This document shows, one piece after another, positions 10,701 to 21,042 of a DNA stretch of 64,000 nt. The notes beneath the pieces were generated by a model. That model did no database searches and had not been told where the DNA came from. It saw only the letters and a program-made list of their open reading frames with translations. Position 1 is the stretch's first letter, and the number at the start of each line of letters is the position of its first letter. The position numbers and the translations under genes were made by a program. This DNA is from Athripsodes cinereus. Taxonomy: Eukaryota; Arthropoda; Insecta; Trichoptera; Leptoceridae. The stretch lies in NCBI GenBank assembly GCA_947579605.1, contig OX388314.1:23446000-23509999 (forward strand), read 5' to 3'.

Positions 10701-11289
10701 TCCAGTAAAAGGTAAAGACATTTTAACATGACATGGTGTAATTACGTTTTACAAAAAGTGAAATATATATTTAAAAGCAATCATCTAGAATAATTAATTG
10801 ATGACAGTGATTTTATATTAATAAACGTGTAACAAGCAAATGTAATTTTGTTAAAAATATTTTTAATAGCCATACTGAAAATGGAAATCTTATGACATAG
10901 GGCAGTTTCACTCCGACAAACAGAAATACATTCGTATATTTTTTACAAAGGTTTCGAAGGTGCATGGTGGTTTATTTAGTAGATACGTTATTTCTTATTT
11001 CCATTTCGATGCCTACTTAATTCGCATATTTTTTTTGTCGACTCAATATTTACAATATTTTAATACAGTTTTTTTCTTAATAACATACCTATTGGATTAA
11101 AAATATGTTTATTTTTTAGGGGAATTTGCGAAAAGATTTGCGTTTTTTTTTTAATCTATAAATGTTTTTGTTTTGTACGTATCGTGTTATATCATGATAA
11201 GTTAAATATTAAATTTGCAACGTTTTTGGAACGGAGAGAACAATTTAAGTGACTATTCAGTAACGTGTAGGTATCTATTTCAAATAATT
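10701..11289. other. No gene seen
   Basis: AT-rich, T-runs, no recognised feature. Confidence 0.45.
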
Positions 11290-11442
11290 TATTGCTTGAT
11301 GGTGTAGTTTTTCATTTTCAGTGGGGGAATCCTAGGTTCGAATTTTGCTACTTAACCAATCCTCTTCACGATAAAACTATTGTTTATTCGAAAATACGAG
11401 AGTGAGGGGTGTAATTGGGTTCATTAAAAATATAAATTCATC
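11290..11442 (+). mobile_element. SINE-A, very diverged copy
   Basis: A B-box-like AGGTTCGAATT is followed by ACCAATCCTCTTCACGATAA, aligning with ACTCCCCTTTCACGACACAA of SINE-A, and by GAGAGTGAGGGGTGTAATTG, aligning with the GTGAAAGGTGTATAAGGTTG segment. The order and spacing match, but identity is low. Confidence 0.45.
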
Positions 11443-12127
11443 TTTATAAACAGTAGTAAAAAACATGATTGCTTTTTTAAAATCTTTCTTTCAATAATAA
11501 TATATTATATAATAAAATTGAGATACGTCTTTCATTCATCAATTAGTGAGACTAAGACTTCCAATTAATCAAGTATATTTTTACTCTCGGATTTTTTTGG
11601 AGACCATTTTTTATCGTGCTGCGGGTGATTTTCAATGAAAATAGATCTTTAGAAAAATCATTGTATCTTTTTTTGATTTATTAGCATATAGAGAATATTA
11701 AAAAAAATCCTTTAATGAAAATATGATTATTCATATATAGTGTATAGAAAAGCTGTTTTTCAGTTGTCTAGCATACTGGCATTGATTGTTTATATTGATG
11801 CGAGAAATTTTGATTTCAAACTGCATGTTTCGGTCTTTTTTCCTCGATAGTAGGTACACATGAAGGTTTGTTTGTGTAATACGATAACAAGACGACATGT
11901 CTATCGAATGTAAGGTACAAACCTGTCTTCAATAAATTCTGGTATAAATATTCGAATAGGTTCGTATTTGTTACTGTCTAAACATAATGTCCTTTATAGA
12001 CTCTCCTTATCGAAACAAATTTCTCGTACAGTTTTATTATACATCCATATCTTTATCACAAATAAAATATTGTCAATTTTACTGGAAACAAGTATAAATG
12101 ATTAATTCAAGAAATTTTGTGTTTATA
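11443..12127. other. No gene seen
   Basis: AT-rich, with short AT runs near 11500. No recognised family. Confidence 0.4.
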
Positions 12128-12260
12128 CTGTGGAAATCCATTTTTCATTTTGATTAAATAAAATACAAAAATAACACAGTTTAATTTTCACTATGTTAGA
12201 TATTAAATTCGAACGTTTTCGCCTATGCTTGTAGTCTTCTTCAGGGAAACTGAAAAATAT
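12128..12260 (-). mobile_element. Penelope-like element end with hammerhead-like core
   Basis: The minus strand has CTGAAGA (12244-12238), a possible short stem, GAAA (12220-12217), ACGT (12216-12213), then TC. This order is that of a minimal type I hammerhead ribozyme of the kind known in terminal repeats of Penelope-like elements. Downstream on the same strand it reads GTGAAAATTAAACTGTGTTA, related to the repeats at 13497-13801. No reverse transcriptase or GIY-YIG coding sequence is present, so this is a solo end. Confidence 0.6.
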
Positions 12261-12488
12261 GAATGTACCTAGCATATAAATAAAAAATAACTATTGTTTT
12301 CCACATCATTTAAAAATATTCTTAATTTGAATCCATTTTTTAGTTTATCCTTTTTCTAAGTGAAATTAAATTTTAAAGAAAATCTGTTTATTTATACAAC
12401 AGATGCAATATATAGGAGTGGTTTCCACCGGTTTCTTTTATTCTCTTTCTGTTACATACATATTAACTAATGACCATACAAGATCATA

Positions 12489-12615
12489 ATGAGAAATTGC
12501 AGGAATGTCGATGAAGCGAAAAAAGTATATTAGGATGCACAATACGGCATTTCCGTCCTCTCTGCCTACCCCACTTGGGATACGGCGTGAGGGTATAAAT
12601 AGATAGACAGAAGAA
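12489..12615 (+). pseudogene. GATA-tailed LINE, last codons and 3' end
   Basis: A frame starting MRNCRNVDEAKKVY, interrupted by TAG, then ending VLSAYPTWDTA and TGA at 12588-12590, matches the carboxy terminus of the LINE at 57394-58019. The 3' end GGGTATAAATAGATAGACAG is the microsatellite-like tail typical of that lineage. This is a short 5'-truncated relic. Confidence 0.75.
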
Positions 12616-12655
12616 ATAAAAAAAAACATGCGTTTTATAATATCATTGGGTTAGT

Positions 12656-12786
12656 CGGAAGAGATTGCGCCTTTGCGATAAACTCGCCCTCTGCATATTG
12701 ATTGTATTTAATTTGAATGTATAGCTTCAATTGAATTGTATATTATCAATGTTTAGTAAAGAATGAATAAGTAAATAAATAAATCA
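12656..12786 (+). repeat. LINE 3' end, tail type T1
   Basis: GGAAGAGATTGCGCCTTTGC followed by GATAAACTCGCCCTCTGC, then AGTAAAGAATGAATAAGTAA and an AAATAAATAAAT tail. It is the best preserved T1 end. Confidence 0.7.
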
Positions 12787-12870
12787 TTATGGAATTCTAC
12801 TACCAAAACAACGACAAACTTATATATTCTCTACATGTAAAGGGCTCACGCCGTATGTTATGATACAATA
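12787..12870 (+). repeat. Short repeat pieces including a T2-like tail
   Basis: TATGGAATTCTACTACC (12789-12805) recurs at 16475-16491 next to the large palindrome. ACATGTAAAGGGCTCACGCC (12832-12851) resembles the T2 hairpin GTAAAAGGCTAGCGCC. Confidence 0.45.
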
Positions 12871-13456
12871 AAAAAACAGTGAATAGATTGATTGAGTAAA
12901 AAATTATAACATGTTAAACTTGGTGGAAATGCTAGTATTTAAAATAAACCAACATAATATAAACAAGGATCAAAGATAGATAGATTTCAAAGTAGAGTAT
13001 TGAAGTTTTATGTACATTGTTGTGTTGTGAAAAAGGATTGCAATGTTCGTGTATAGTATTCTTCTTAGTAGAAGGATAAATATCATACAACGAATAGAAT
13101 AAGGATATAAAAAGAAAAATAATATTCCCATAATATAACTGGTAGTTTCTCTTAGAAAATCTATAAGCAAACAACAAGATTTGTAGAATGTTACTTCGTA
13201 AATATAAACTCAATACATTTCACAACTACCTATTCAGCAGAAAAGATGTATTGGAAATAACGTTAGTACTTGAGACATAATATACATAGGTACATATAAG
13301 TCCGACAGAATGACAAAAATAAAAACAGTAATATCAGAATAAAAATATCAGATATGCACGGATAATAGTTTTTCATTCTTTTTTCTAAATCACGAGATGA
13401 CTCGTTTACATGTTATTGATTACAGTTTGTTGATTTTCGAATGTTTTAATAAATTT
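12871..13456. other. No gene seen
   Basis: AT-rich. Overlapping minus-strand open frames (12932-13213) encode low-complexity hydrophobic and aromatic peptides of the kind AT-rich DNA produces by chance. Confidence 0.45.
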
Positions 13457-13566
13457 AATTTAAACGTTGTGAAAATTCATTTTGATGTAAATTTTAAAAT
13501 GTTATACTCAAACACTGTGTTATTTTCACGTATGATTATATTTATTATATAAAATGTTATATTAGC

Positions 13567-13658
13567 TGGAAGATATTGCCTCCAGGCAATAAGCTCGCCA
13601 ATTGCTCATGATTTTTTTTTTCTGATCAATAAAGTGTTCTTATTATTATTATTATTAA
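13567..13658 (+). mobile_element. LINE 3' end (T1) nested in the array
   Basis: GGAAGATATTGCCTCCAGGC begins a perfect ATTGCC...GGCAAT stem, followed by AATAAGCTCGCC and AATAAAGTGTTC, ending in a (TTA)n tail. It splits an array unit whose undisrupted form at 13705-13725 reads ATGTTATACTAAAACACTG, so this LINE arrived after the array formed. Confidence 0.7.
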
Positions 13659-13704
13659 AACACTGTTTAATTTTCACGTGTGATTATATTTGTTATATTA
13701 TATG

Positions 13705-13800
13705 AAATGTTATACTAAAACACTGTTTAATTTTCACGTGTGATTATATTTATTATATAATCATACGTGAAAATTAAACAGTGTTTTAGTATAACATTTT
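13705..13800. repeat. Palindrome within the array
   Basis: The left arm starts near AAATGTTATACTAAAACACT and the right arm reads AGTGTTTTAGTATAACATTT; the arms are about 45 nt and differ at very few positions around a tiny spacer (TTATT). DNA or RNA of this segment would fold into a long hairpin. Confidence 0.8.
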
Positions 13801-14085
13801 AAAAACTTATATTTCGAATTTTTAATTTACTTTTTATTTCTTTGAACACAGTCATATTTTACATGCAAATTGTAACACAAAATAATTCATTGTTGAAGGG
13901 TACTTGTGTTCACACTGTGAAAATTCATTTCAAATCATTTTGATTTATAAAAAACACTGTCTTAAAATTTGAGAGTAAATTTAGAAAATTTTAGCAAAGT
14001 GTTTTTATAAATGAAAATTATTCATCTGAAGAATTGCAAGTCGACCTCAACGTGCCAATAAAGTTTAGTAGTTTAGGATGGGTTG

Positions 14086-14587
14086 GCCTTGTTGGCATAA
14101 AATTGTTAACTTGATTTGTTTTTTATGTGCAAAATGAATAAATACAGAAAAAATACAAATAAAAAGAATCAAATCGCAAACCAAGAATGTCTCGGAATTT
14201 TCAACATTGTAAAGATAAAACTTTTCACAAGAGAAAAAGTCTTGCTTGCATCAAAGAACTTAGAAGTTTCATTCAGTGTAATGGTCGAGATATATCCCAT
14301 GGGTCTATTTGACCAACCCCATAGATACCTACCTATATTTACTACAGGGAAAGTTCATTGCATTGCACACCACAACATAGCGCCACAAGATGTAAAATAC
14401 CTAAATATAAATGTGTTGAATGTTATTTCTTTATTTTTATGAGTCGATTAGTAAAAGGTTTTCTTTTGGTTATTTTGCGAACAACTTTTAGTGTAATGTG
14501 TATTTTGAACTTTTGGTATTATAACTTCAGTTTACCTGCCCTTTTTATTAAAACTTTCAAAGTAAAATTACCCTCGACTAGTCACAT
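14086..14587. other. No gene assigned
   Basis: Two overlapping plus-strand open frames (14116-14442 and 14358-14711) are present, but the second reads antisense through a LINE relic and neither has recognised motifs. Confidence 0.45.
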
Positions 14588-14701
14588 TTATCCTTCTTCT
14601 TGTATCCGGTATTGGACAAAAGCCTCCCTCTTGGACTTTCACATTTCTCTGTTGCTCTCAACTCTTTTCAGATGCAGGCCCGCCATTCTATTAATGTCAT
14701 C
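14588..14701 (-). pseudogene. LINE carboxy-terminal relic (type DDINRMAG)
   Basis: The minus strand encodes DDINRMAGLHLKRVESNREM, a TGA in place of an expected tryptophan, then KSKREAFVQYRIQEEG and a stop. The pattern of a basic DDI..AG block, NREMW and a final EAFVQ matches the carboxy-terminal tail of a widespread insect LINE type. It is a dead fragment of 38 codons. Confidence 0.65.
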
Positions 14702-14754
14702 GGAACATTAAAGTAAAGTAGACTATCATTGACATTTTCCGTAGTGTTAAGTTT

Positions 14755-15005
14755 CATCCCATGGAGTCCCTGATGAAGGATAGGTCTCCTTCTCATTCTT
14801 GTAAGTTTTCAATTGTCTTGTTAAAGGAAGATGCTCGCGAAGCCTCACGTTTTAAGACATTTAAAACCTCCAGAAAAGCGATGAGACCCATCCTGAATGT
14901 CTTAATTTTTATGGGCATGGAGAGGACGATCTGCATGTTTAATACATGAAGTTGGTCCGCTGGCTGCATCACTTGTGGGATATGCCGTAACAGTATAGAA
15001 GTAAT
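14755..15005 (+). mobile_element. Family 1, diverged near full-length copy
   Basis: It begins at CCATGGAGTCCCTGATGAAG, contains AAGCGATGAGACCCATCCTG, GGCATGGAGAGGACGATCTG, CTTGTGGGATATGCCGTAAC and ends AGTATAGAAGTAATAAC. All blocks are in the order of the copy at 51983. Confidence 0.75.
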
Positions 15006-16288
15006 AACAATTATAGTCGTACCTAGTAAAGATTTATATACATGTGGATAATAATTTCCAAAACGATCCAATCCTAAATTAATATGAAAATAAAAATATA
15101 CTTAGATAAATCAAAAATAAGAATTCCATTACTAAGCATTAGTGTTTATTTACAATGTCAAGGGAGTATTTTATAAAATGAAATATGAACATTTAAATGT
15201 TAACACTGGGAAACATCTGAGCTTGCATTCGCTTTAATTAAGGCTTTTTTTACAACTTATAGAAATGCATCAAATTCCGGATAAAATAACGTCTTTCAAG
15301 TTTTCTGAAGTTTTTGAGTGTCCTGTAAACGGATATGCTTGCTATCTTTAAATGCATTCATTACAAGCAGAAAATCCACGAAACTTTTCACCGCGTAGAG
15401 ATGTCGTGATCGTGGAAGGAGAAATAGAGTTGAATATTTTATATTTTTGAGACGTATTTTTTTAAACATGAATCTGGATTAGAATTATCCTAAACCATCA
15501 AGAACATTCTCACATTAAGAAATATGCTTGTGTTTTTGAAGTCAAGTAGGTCGGCAGCAGAAGGATTCGAACCCAAGATCTGTTTATCGACTACTTTCGG
15601 ATTTTAAATTTCTGAGTACGTTATAAAAAAAACGCGTGCATGTCACAAAGTGTTAAAGTATCTTTCTGTCTACCAAGCAGAATTTTGTTTCTGTTTAGTT
15701 TATTCAGTAGAATGCAGCATATAAGTCAAAACTGACAAATAAATAAAATACAATATTATCCCAACAAAAGTCATCTGTTTGCAACAACAATAATAGTAAT
15801 AATAATAATACATATTTTGAAAATGGAATACAAAACCATAAACAATCAACATGGCGGCTGGCGGAGTACAGTTAAGGCGGGAAAGTTGAAAAATAAGAAA
15901 ATTTATGACCCACATGTTTTCAGACAAAATGATCTTGAAGAAGAAAATTGGAATTTTATTGCGTTATATATTGTTACAATTTACCGCCGTAACAGTTTAT
16001 CGCCTATCATAACAATCCATAAAATATTTTGTTCAGTAAAGTAAGTAGGTAAATGTGAGATGAAGATAATATCTTCATCAAAACATTACAGTATAATGTT
16101 TTGATAGAACGATCTATGTGTGTACCTATGTTATATTTTTTATTATATTCTTGCATACAATTCAACAAATAGTCAGGTCTAATATCCACGAATGGGGAAA
16201 ATTAATGCTCTTATTCAAACTCATATCTATGTATGTGTGTTTCAGGATAAAATATTTTAATCTTACTTAATTATAAAAAATATGTTAA
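15006..16288. other. No gene seen
   Basis: AT-rich. GAGTGTCCTGTAAACGG at 15316 weakly resembles family 1. GGATTCGAACC at 15563-15573 is a perfect B box on the minus strand without a convincing A box, perhaps a SINE remnant. A (TAA)n run lies at about 15791-15810. Confidence 0.4.
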
Positions 16289-16473
16289 CGAAGTAAATAA
16301 AACAAGCGTTTTATTCTACTATTGATTTAATTTACGAGAGAGACGTCTTTCGTCTTATGAGGACATTGTCAATTGATTTTGTCAAAAGATTGACAATGTC
16401 CTCATAAGACGAAAGACGTCTCTCTCGTAAATTAAATCAATAGAAGAACAAAACACTTGTTTTATTTATTTCG
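16289..16473. repeat. Long near-perfect palindrome, possible Penelope-like foldback
   Basis: Arms of about 85 nt (16289-16374 and 16392-16473) enclose a 17-nt spacer. The inner 53 nt or so pair perfectly, from ATTGATTTAATTTACGAGAG inward; the outer parts have scattered mismatches. The right arm contains CTCATAAGACGAAAGACGTC, with GAAA followed by the palindrome GACGTC, recalling the GAAA-plus-palindrome layout at 41850, although CTGANGA is not intact. TATGGAATTCTACTACC directly follows and also occurs at 12789. Confidence 0.75.
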
Positions 16474-17140
16474 ATATGGAATTCTACTACCTAAACACCG
16501 ACACAGTGAATAAATATGTTAACGTTTTTTATTAATGATGTCTGAAAATTTGTTTCAAACCCAAATATCTTCTTCATGTTTTTTTAAAATGTTGTAATTT
16601 TAATTTTGTTAAGCTGGTATTAAGCTACATGTGATTTCGAGTGATCAGAAATTGTTATTTGTTAATTCTAGCTCAGTTGCAGTTTTTTTTTTTGAAAATA
16701 AAAATAATGAAGGTTTGAAATAATTTTTTTACCTCCTGACAAGTATAATGAAGACATCACAAGAGCGGCAATAGGATAGATTTTTGGATCAAAATGTTTT
16801 CGCTATTTTTTCTAACGATCAGTTTTCACGGGTGAACTTTCTCATTTTACAGAAAATAAACACGACTGCATGTTACTAATTTATTTTTATTTCTTAAGTA
16901 GTATTAACAACATCTGAAGAATAATGTGTGTAATGTAGAAACTGAATACATAAGGTAGGGATGTAATATTTTCAATGGAAACGGGCAGACGATATATGAG
17001 ATGAGAAAAATAAAGAGAGCAAATAGAGAATTCATTGCCTGAATATTTACAAAATGACCAAAGTATTTTTGATGGACGAGTGGCTTTGATAGGTTGAAAA
17101 TATCACATCGATGAAAATATGAAGGAGTAATTGAATGATA
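16474..17140. other. No gene seen
   Basis: AT-rich, no recognised feature apart from the short repeated TATGGAATTCTACTACC. Confidence 0.4.
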
Positions 17141-17186
17141 GTATAAGGTTGTATTTGGGTTTAAAACAAAACCCAAATATATCACT
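17141..17186 (+). repeat. SINE-A, 3' terminus only
   Basis: GTATAAGGTTGTATTTGGGT and the hairpin GGGTTTAAAACAAAACCC followed by AAATATATC. Confidence 0.7.
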
Positions 17187-19029
17187 TAAAAAAAATTAAT
17201 AATTAAGTCACAGAGGACAGTAGAGAAATTATAAAGATCCGACAAATATTTAAGATAAGATGGTTCGATGCTAACTAAGAATAATAGAGGAGTTTGTACA
17301 ATTTGTTAGTTGAGTGGATGTTAAGTATTTTCCACGCAGGTGTAAAAATTCAATTAAATGTAAAAATTTCTTTTAATGATTCATTTTAACTAACCTACAT
17401 GATTATTGTATAATATAGGTTATGTTAGAAAGAAAACTGGTAACTTAAAATCCTACAGGCTAAATCAAGCAGCAGAGAAATGAATGCAACCTATTGAAAC
17501 TAATAATTTCATTTAAATCACTTTTTTTCTGGGTTTCGACACGATAAATAAATAAATTTAAATCGAAATTTTCATTTTTTTTTAATTCTTTATATTTAAA
17601 ATCATTTTCCTGAAAAGTCTAATATTTTGAATCAATTTTGAGTATCAGTAATATTCTCATATTTTTACTTACAATTCATTGTAAACTGACTTCGAACATA
17701 CTAAATGCTAAGCTAAAGCTAATGAAATTCAGTTTTAACAAATGAAATAAAATGAAAAGCTTTTTATTTCCCTTCTTACAATAAGTACATCAACATTTGT
17801 CAATTTTCACAATATATAAATCATCATACACATCACATATATGGTCTAATCAATTAAAAAACATGTATCAAAAACAAAGTTCTGTATATATTTCTTAAAT
17901 AAATTAATCGTTTTCTTAAAACTCTTCACTATCAATCAAATTTCAACCGTCGTAGAAATTAATCTTTAGAAACATTACTATAAAAAATATAAAAGGATTC
18001 AAATTCAAAACAAAAATATAAACAACGTGAAAAGTTACGTTACAAAACAACAAACTCGATGATAATTTCAATACTAATCCATCACTATTCGACCAGCATA
18101 AATCATTCGAGAGTAATCTTTTTTTTTTCAAAAGTCATCTCTCGTTTGCTTGGTCCATCAACACTACCACCACCAGTAACAACAAACAGCATGACACAGC
18201 AGATTCTTTCACTGTGTACTTTATTCATGTGTCGATGTAATGCTGTGAATTTGTTAGGCAGATCAATGTTATTATATGTAGTTGTGGAGAATAGGATATG
18301 TAGAATGTACCTTGTACGTATACAATGATCATATATTATGATGGATAGTTTGAATGGGGAAACTCTGAGATTGAATTATGAAAGAGCGTGTTGTATTGAA
18401 TTATGCGGAAAAAGTGAATGTAAGTTTCAAAATATGATCAATCTACTTGAATATCAATATCATGAGCTAAATTGAATACATTTTCAAAGATTTTTTTACT
18501 GAAAAAGCTTCTGAGTGAATATAATACTGTTTCGTATGAAAGTTCAATAAATTGTTATCAATTTTCTCTCATGGTAATTTTATTTGAGCTGAAAAAGTTT
18601 AATCTAACATTTTCAAGATGACTGATAACTAGATATAGTTTTGTAAGGCTTGGTTTTAGGAAAACTTAGTTTTAAAAGTAAGTATCTTTGGAGAATTCTA
18701 TTATCTACAACTTCGCAAATAATATAGTCTCGTTACACTGGATACTTTTTCATACGAGTGAGACAATGTTCTTCTCTGAATCAAATCCAGAGAGTTTTGA
18801 AAAAACTGTCTTCAAAATAAACAAGTGATAGGTACTTTTATAAACTTAATTTAATTTAAGTGTGAATCCAATCTAATAATAGTTTGAATTATATTATGAC
18901 GTGAATACTCGTACAACAGCTGAGAATTGATAAACAGTTCAGAGTCCTTCAGGTGCTTTAGAACATAAGCCACACTTAAATGTTGTCCAAGAAATAAATG
19001 AAAAATAAATAAACTCGATATATTAGATT
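17187..19029. other. No gene seen
   Basis: AT-rich intergenic or intronic sequence. 17292-17370 resembles 8905-8980. The plus-strand ORF at 18059-18328 shows no domain. Confidence 0.45.
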
Positions 19030-21030
19030 AGATAGATATACAAAAAATTAAAAAAAGAAAAAACAACAAGACACCAATCCAACATGCATAACAGGCAGCC
19101 AAAACAGATATGTGACTGAGCGTGCGCGCCGGAACAAGCAAGTCAATCAGGACTATGCAGTCATAACCCGCAGCAACCTCACTAGGCGAATGCCTGTATC
19201 GAGGCAAGCCGCTACAAAACATCAAGAAAGTACCGTATCTACCAATTCACCTTGAAATCGCACAAAAAATTACACAACATGTAAAAATATCCTCTTTTTT
19301 GCTTCCTCTCTACCCATGTCAAGCAACCAAACCTTTAGCCACCGGCTGAAGCATCTCCACCCACCGAGCAACTTTATTTGCTCGGGAACAGAGTTGTAGA
19401 GCCTCGGGGCAAGATACCTTGCCGAGCGCTGTCCCAAGGTTGTTCTCACTGGCGGAACAAACATAGTACCTCTTGTAACCGAGCGAGTACCACGCCGGTC
19501 CACCCAAGCAGCTTCTCCCGGGCAGGCTCTCCTGTAACGCGTGACAACATTTTTGATGTATGTTTGCCTGGAATCCAAGATACCATATTTCCTAAACAGT
19601 GGATCCGATGCATGCCTATAGGGCGCCCGGCTCATAACCCTCACAATCGCCTTCTGAGCCACATCAACAGGATACATGTGAACACCAGCTGCACTTCCCC
19701 AACACTCAACACCATAGCTCAGTATAGAGTCACAAAGCGCAAAATAAACAGATCTCAACCTATTATCATCCAAGACATCTCTCAACATTCTAAAAACATA
19801 TATCAACTTCCTTAAGCGAACCGAAAGACCCTCCAGGTAAACATTCCATTTCAAATTCGAATCAATCGTCAGACCAAGGTATTTCATTGTCTCACAAGGT
19901 GAAATGAAGGGGCAGTCACACATTTGGCCCAGCGTACACCCGTGTAACCTCAGAGGAACAGGCAAGGCTGGTTTACCCGCCTCCGAGATGGAGAACGGTA
20001 TATACTTTGTTTTATCAGTATTAAGCGTTAGCAGATGTCCACTCAGCCACTTACCCACCAGAGAGATACCATTTTCAGCTCGTTCATACACCCCATCCCA
20101 AGACACATCCCTAAACATGAGAACCATGTCATCGGCAAAAGAGACAATAGAGCCACCCACGCTGAGGTCACACAAACCGTTTATGTACACAAGAAATAAT
20201 ATTGGTCCCAGCGTACTGCCCTGTGGTACCCCACATCCCACATTCAGCGAAGCACTAGTATACTCACCCACCCTGGTAGATTGTGTTCTACCTTTCAAGT
20301 AGGTCTCAAATACACTCAGTGCAACGCCCCTAATTCCAATCAGTTCAAGCTTTTTTAGCAATAGGATATGAGATACAGTATCGAATGCTTTAGCAAGGTC
20401 GAGAAATATTGCTAGACACTTGTCCCTGTTATCGAGGGCCTCAGTCAAATAGTCTGTAAAACAGTTCAAGGCATTCTGAGTACTCAGTCCAGGTCTAAAA
20501 CCAAATTGATGGGCAGAAAAAAAATTCAACTTAATGAGGTACTTCTCCAACCTTGACTTTATTGCCTTTTCGAAAACCTTGGATATAACGCTTAACAATG
20601 AAATTGGCCTATAGTTGCCAGCCACCCTGCCGTCCCCCGACTTGTACACGGGTATCACAACTGCATGTTTTAACTGACTAGGAAAAGTTCCCTGTAGCAA
20701 ACACAAGTTGACCATGTGAGCAAGAGGACCAGACAGATGGGTGGCACACCTTTTCAAAAGAATGGAGGTTATCTGATCCTGCCCAGTAGCTCGACTATTT
20801 TTTAGCGATCCAATAATCTTAACAATTTCATCTGCAGTCACCGGAGAGAAAAAAAACGAATGCGCAGGGGAATGTTGTCCTCCAACCCTCAACTCACCAG
20901 CCAGAACCTCTTCAGTCACACCAGTCTTCTCCAGAATTCTTCCTGCAAGATCTCGTCCCACACCTGCAAAAAACTCATTGATATGATCACACACAGCCTG
21001 CGGGTCATCACTACCTATATTTCTTTGCTT
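19030..21030 (-). mobile_element. 5'-truncated CR1/jockey-group LINE
   Basis: The element consists of the reverse transcriptase ORF (19270-21042), a 3' UTR of about 240 bp (19030-19269) and a short A/T-rich end next to a GATA-like stretch (TTAGATTAGATAGATATA on the plus strand). The upstream edge near 21020-21042 coincides with an abrupt change from balanced to very AT-rich composition, where the apurinic endonuclease domain should begin, so the 5' part was never copied or has been lost. A target duplication is not visible to me. Confidence 0.82.
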
Positions 21031-21042
21031 ATGTTTGTTCAT
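19270..21042 (-). CDS. LINE reverse transcriptase, intact over 590 codons, endonuclease missing
   Basis: The protein catalyses target-primed reverse transcription in the parent element. Visible motifs in order: a pre-RT segment with INEFFAGVG (about residue 21), NYRPISLL (143-150), QFGFRPGLST (179-188), FLDLAKAFDTV (213-223), GVPQGSTLGPILF (271-283) and the catalytic FADDMVLM (302-309). A thumb and carboxy-terminal tail follow, including YGVECWG and DPLFRKYGIL, typical of the CR1/jockey group. No frameshift or stop interrupts it, so it is young or has been spared decay. The first five or so residues (MNKHK) probably come from flanking DNA, because homology begins near SDDPQAV. The amino-terminal endonuclease of a full element is absent. 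Base composition is clearly richer in GC than its neighbours. Confidence 0.93.
   Translation of the reverse strand: MNKHKQRNIGSDDPQAVCDHINEFFAGVGRDLAGRILEKTGVTEEVLAGELRVGGQHSPAHSFFFSPVTADEIVKIIGSLKNSRATGQDQITSILLKRCATHLSGPLAHMVNLCLLQGTFPSQLKHAVVIPVYKSGDGRVAGNYRPISLLSVISKVFEKAIKSRLEKYLIKLNFFSAHQFGFRPGLSTQNALNCFTDYLTEALDNRDKCLAIFLDLAKAFDTVSHILLLKKLELIGIRGVALSVFETYLKGRTQSTRVGEYTSASLNVGCGVPQGSTLGPILFLVYINGLCDLSVGGSIVSFADDMVLMFRDVSWDGVYERAENGISLVGKWLSGHLLTLNTDKTKYIPFSISEAGKPALPVPLRLHGCTLGQMCDCPFISPCETMKYLGLTIDSNLKWNVYLEGLSVRLRKLIYVFRMLRDVLDDNRLRSVYFALCDSILSYGVECWGSAAGVHMYPVDVAQKAIVRVMSRAPYRHASDPLFRKYGILDSRQTYIKNVVTRYRRACPGEAAWVDRRGTRSVTRGTMFVPPVRTTLGQRSARYLAPRLYNSVPEQIKLLGGWRCFSRWLKVWLLDMGREEAKKRIFLHVV

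Larger units (their letters stand above)
13457..14085. mobile_element. Array of Penelope-like terminal pieces
   Basis: Related units carrying AACACTGTTTAATTTTCACG occur at about 13497-13550, 13652-13700 and 13717-13756, followed by an inverted unit at 13757-13801. Related GTGAAAATTCATTT blocks lie at 13469 and 13917. At 14026 CTGAAGA is followed by CTCAACGTGCCAATAAAG, which resembles a damaged hammerhead-type end. The similarity to the 12.2-kb piece suggests tandem and inverted Penelope-like ends, consistent with how these elements insert, but no coding part is present. Confidence 0.5.

Noticed and set aside
19319..20302. ORFs on both strands inside 19.3-20.3 kb
   Set aside because: They overlap the reverse transcriptase ORF in other frames; only the 590-codon frame has conserved motifs.
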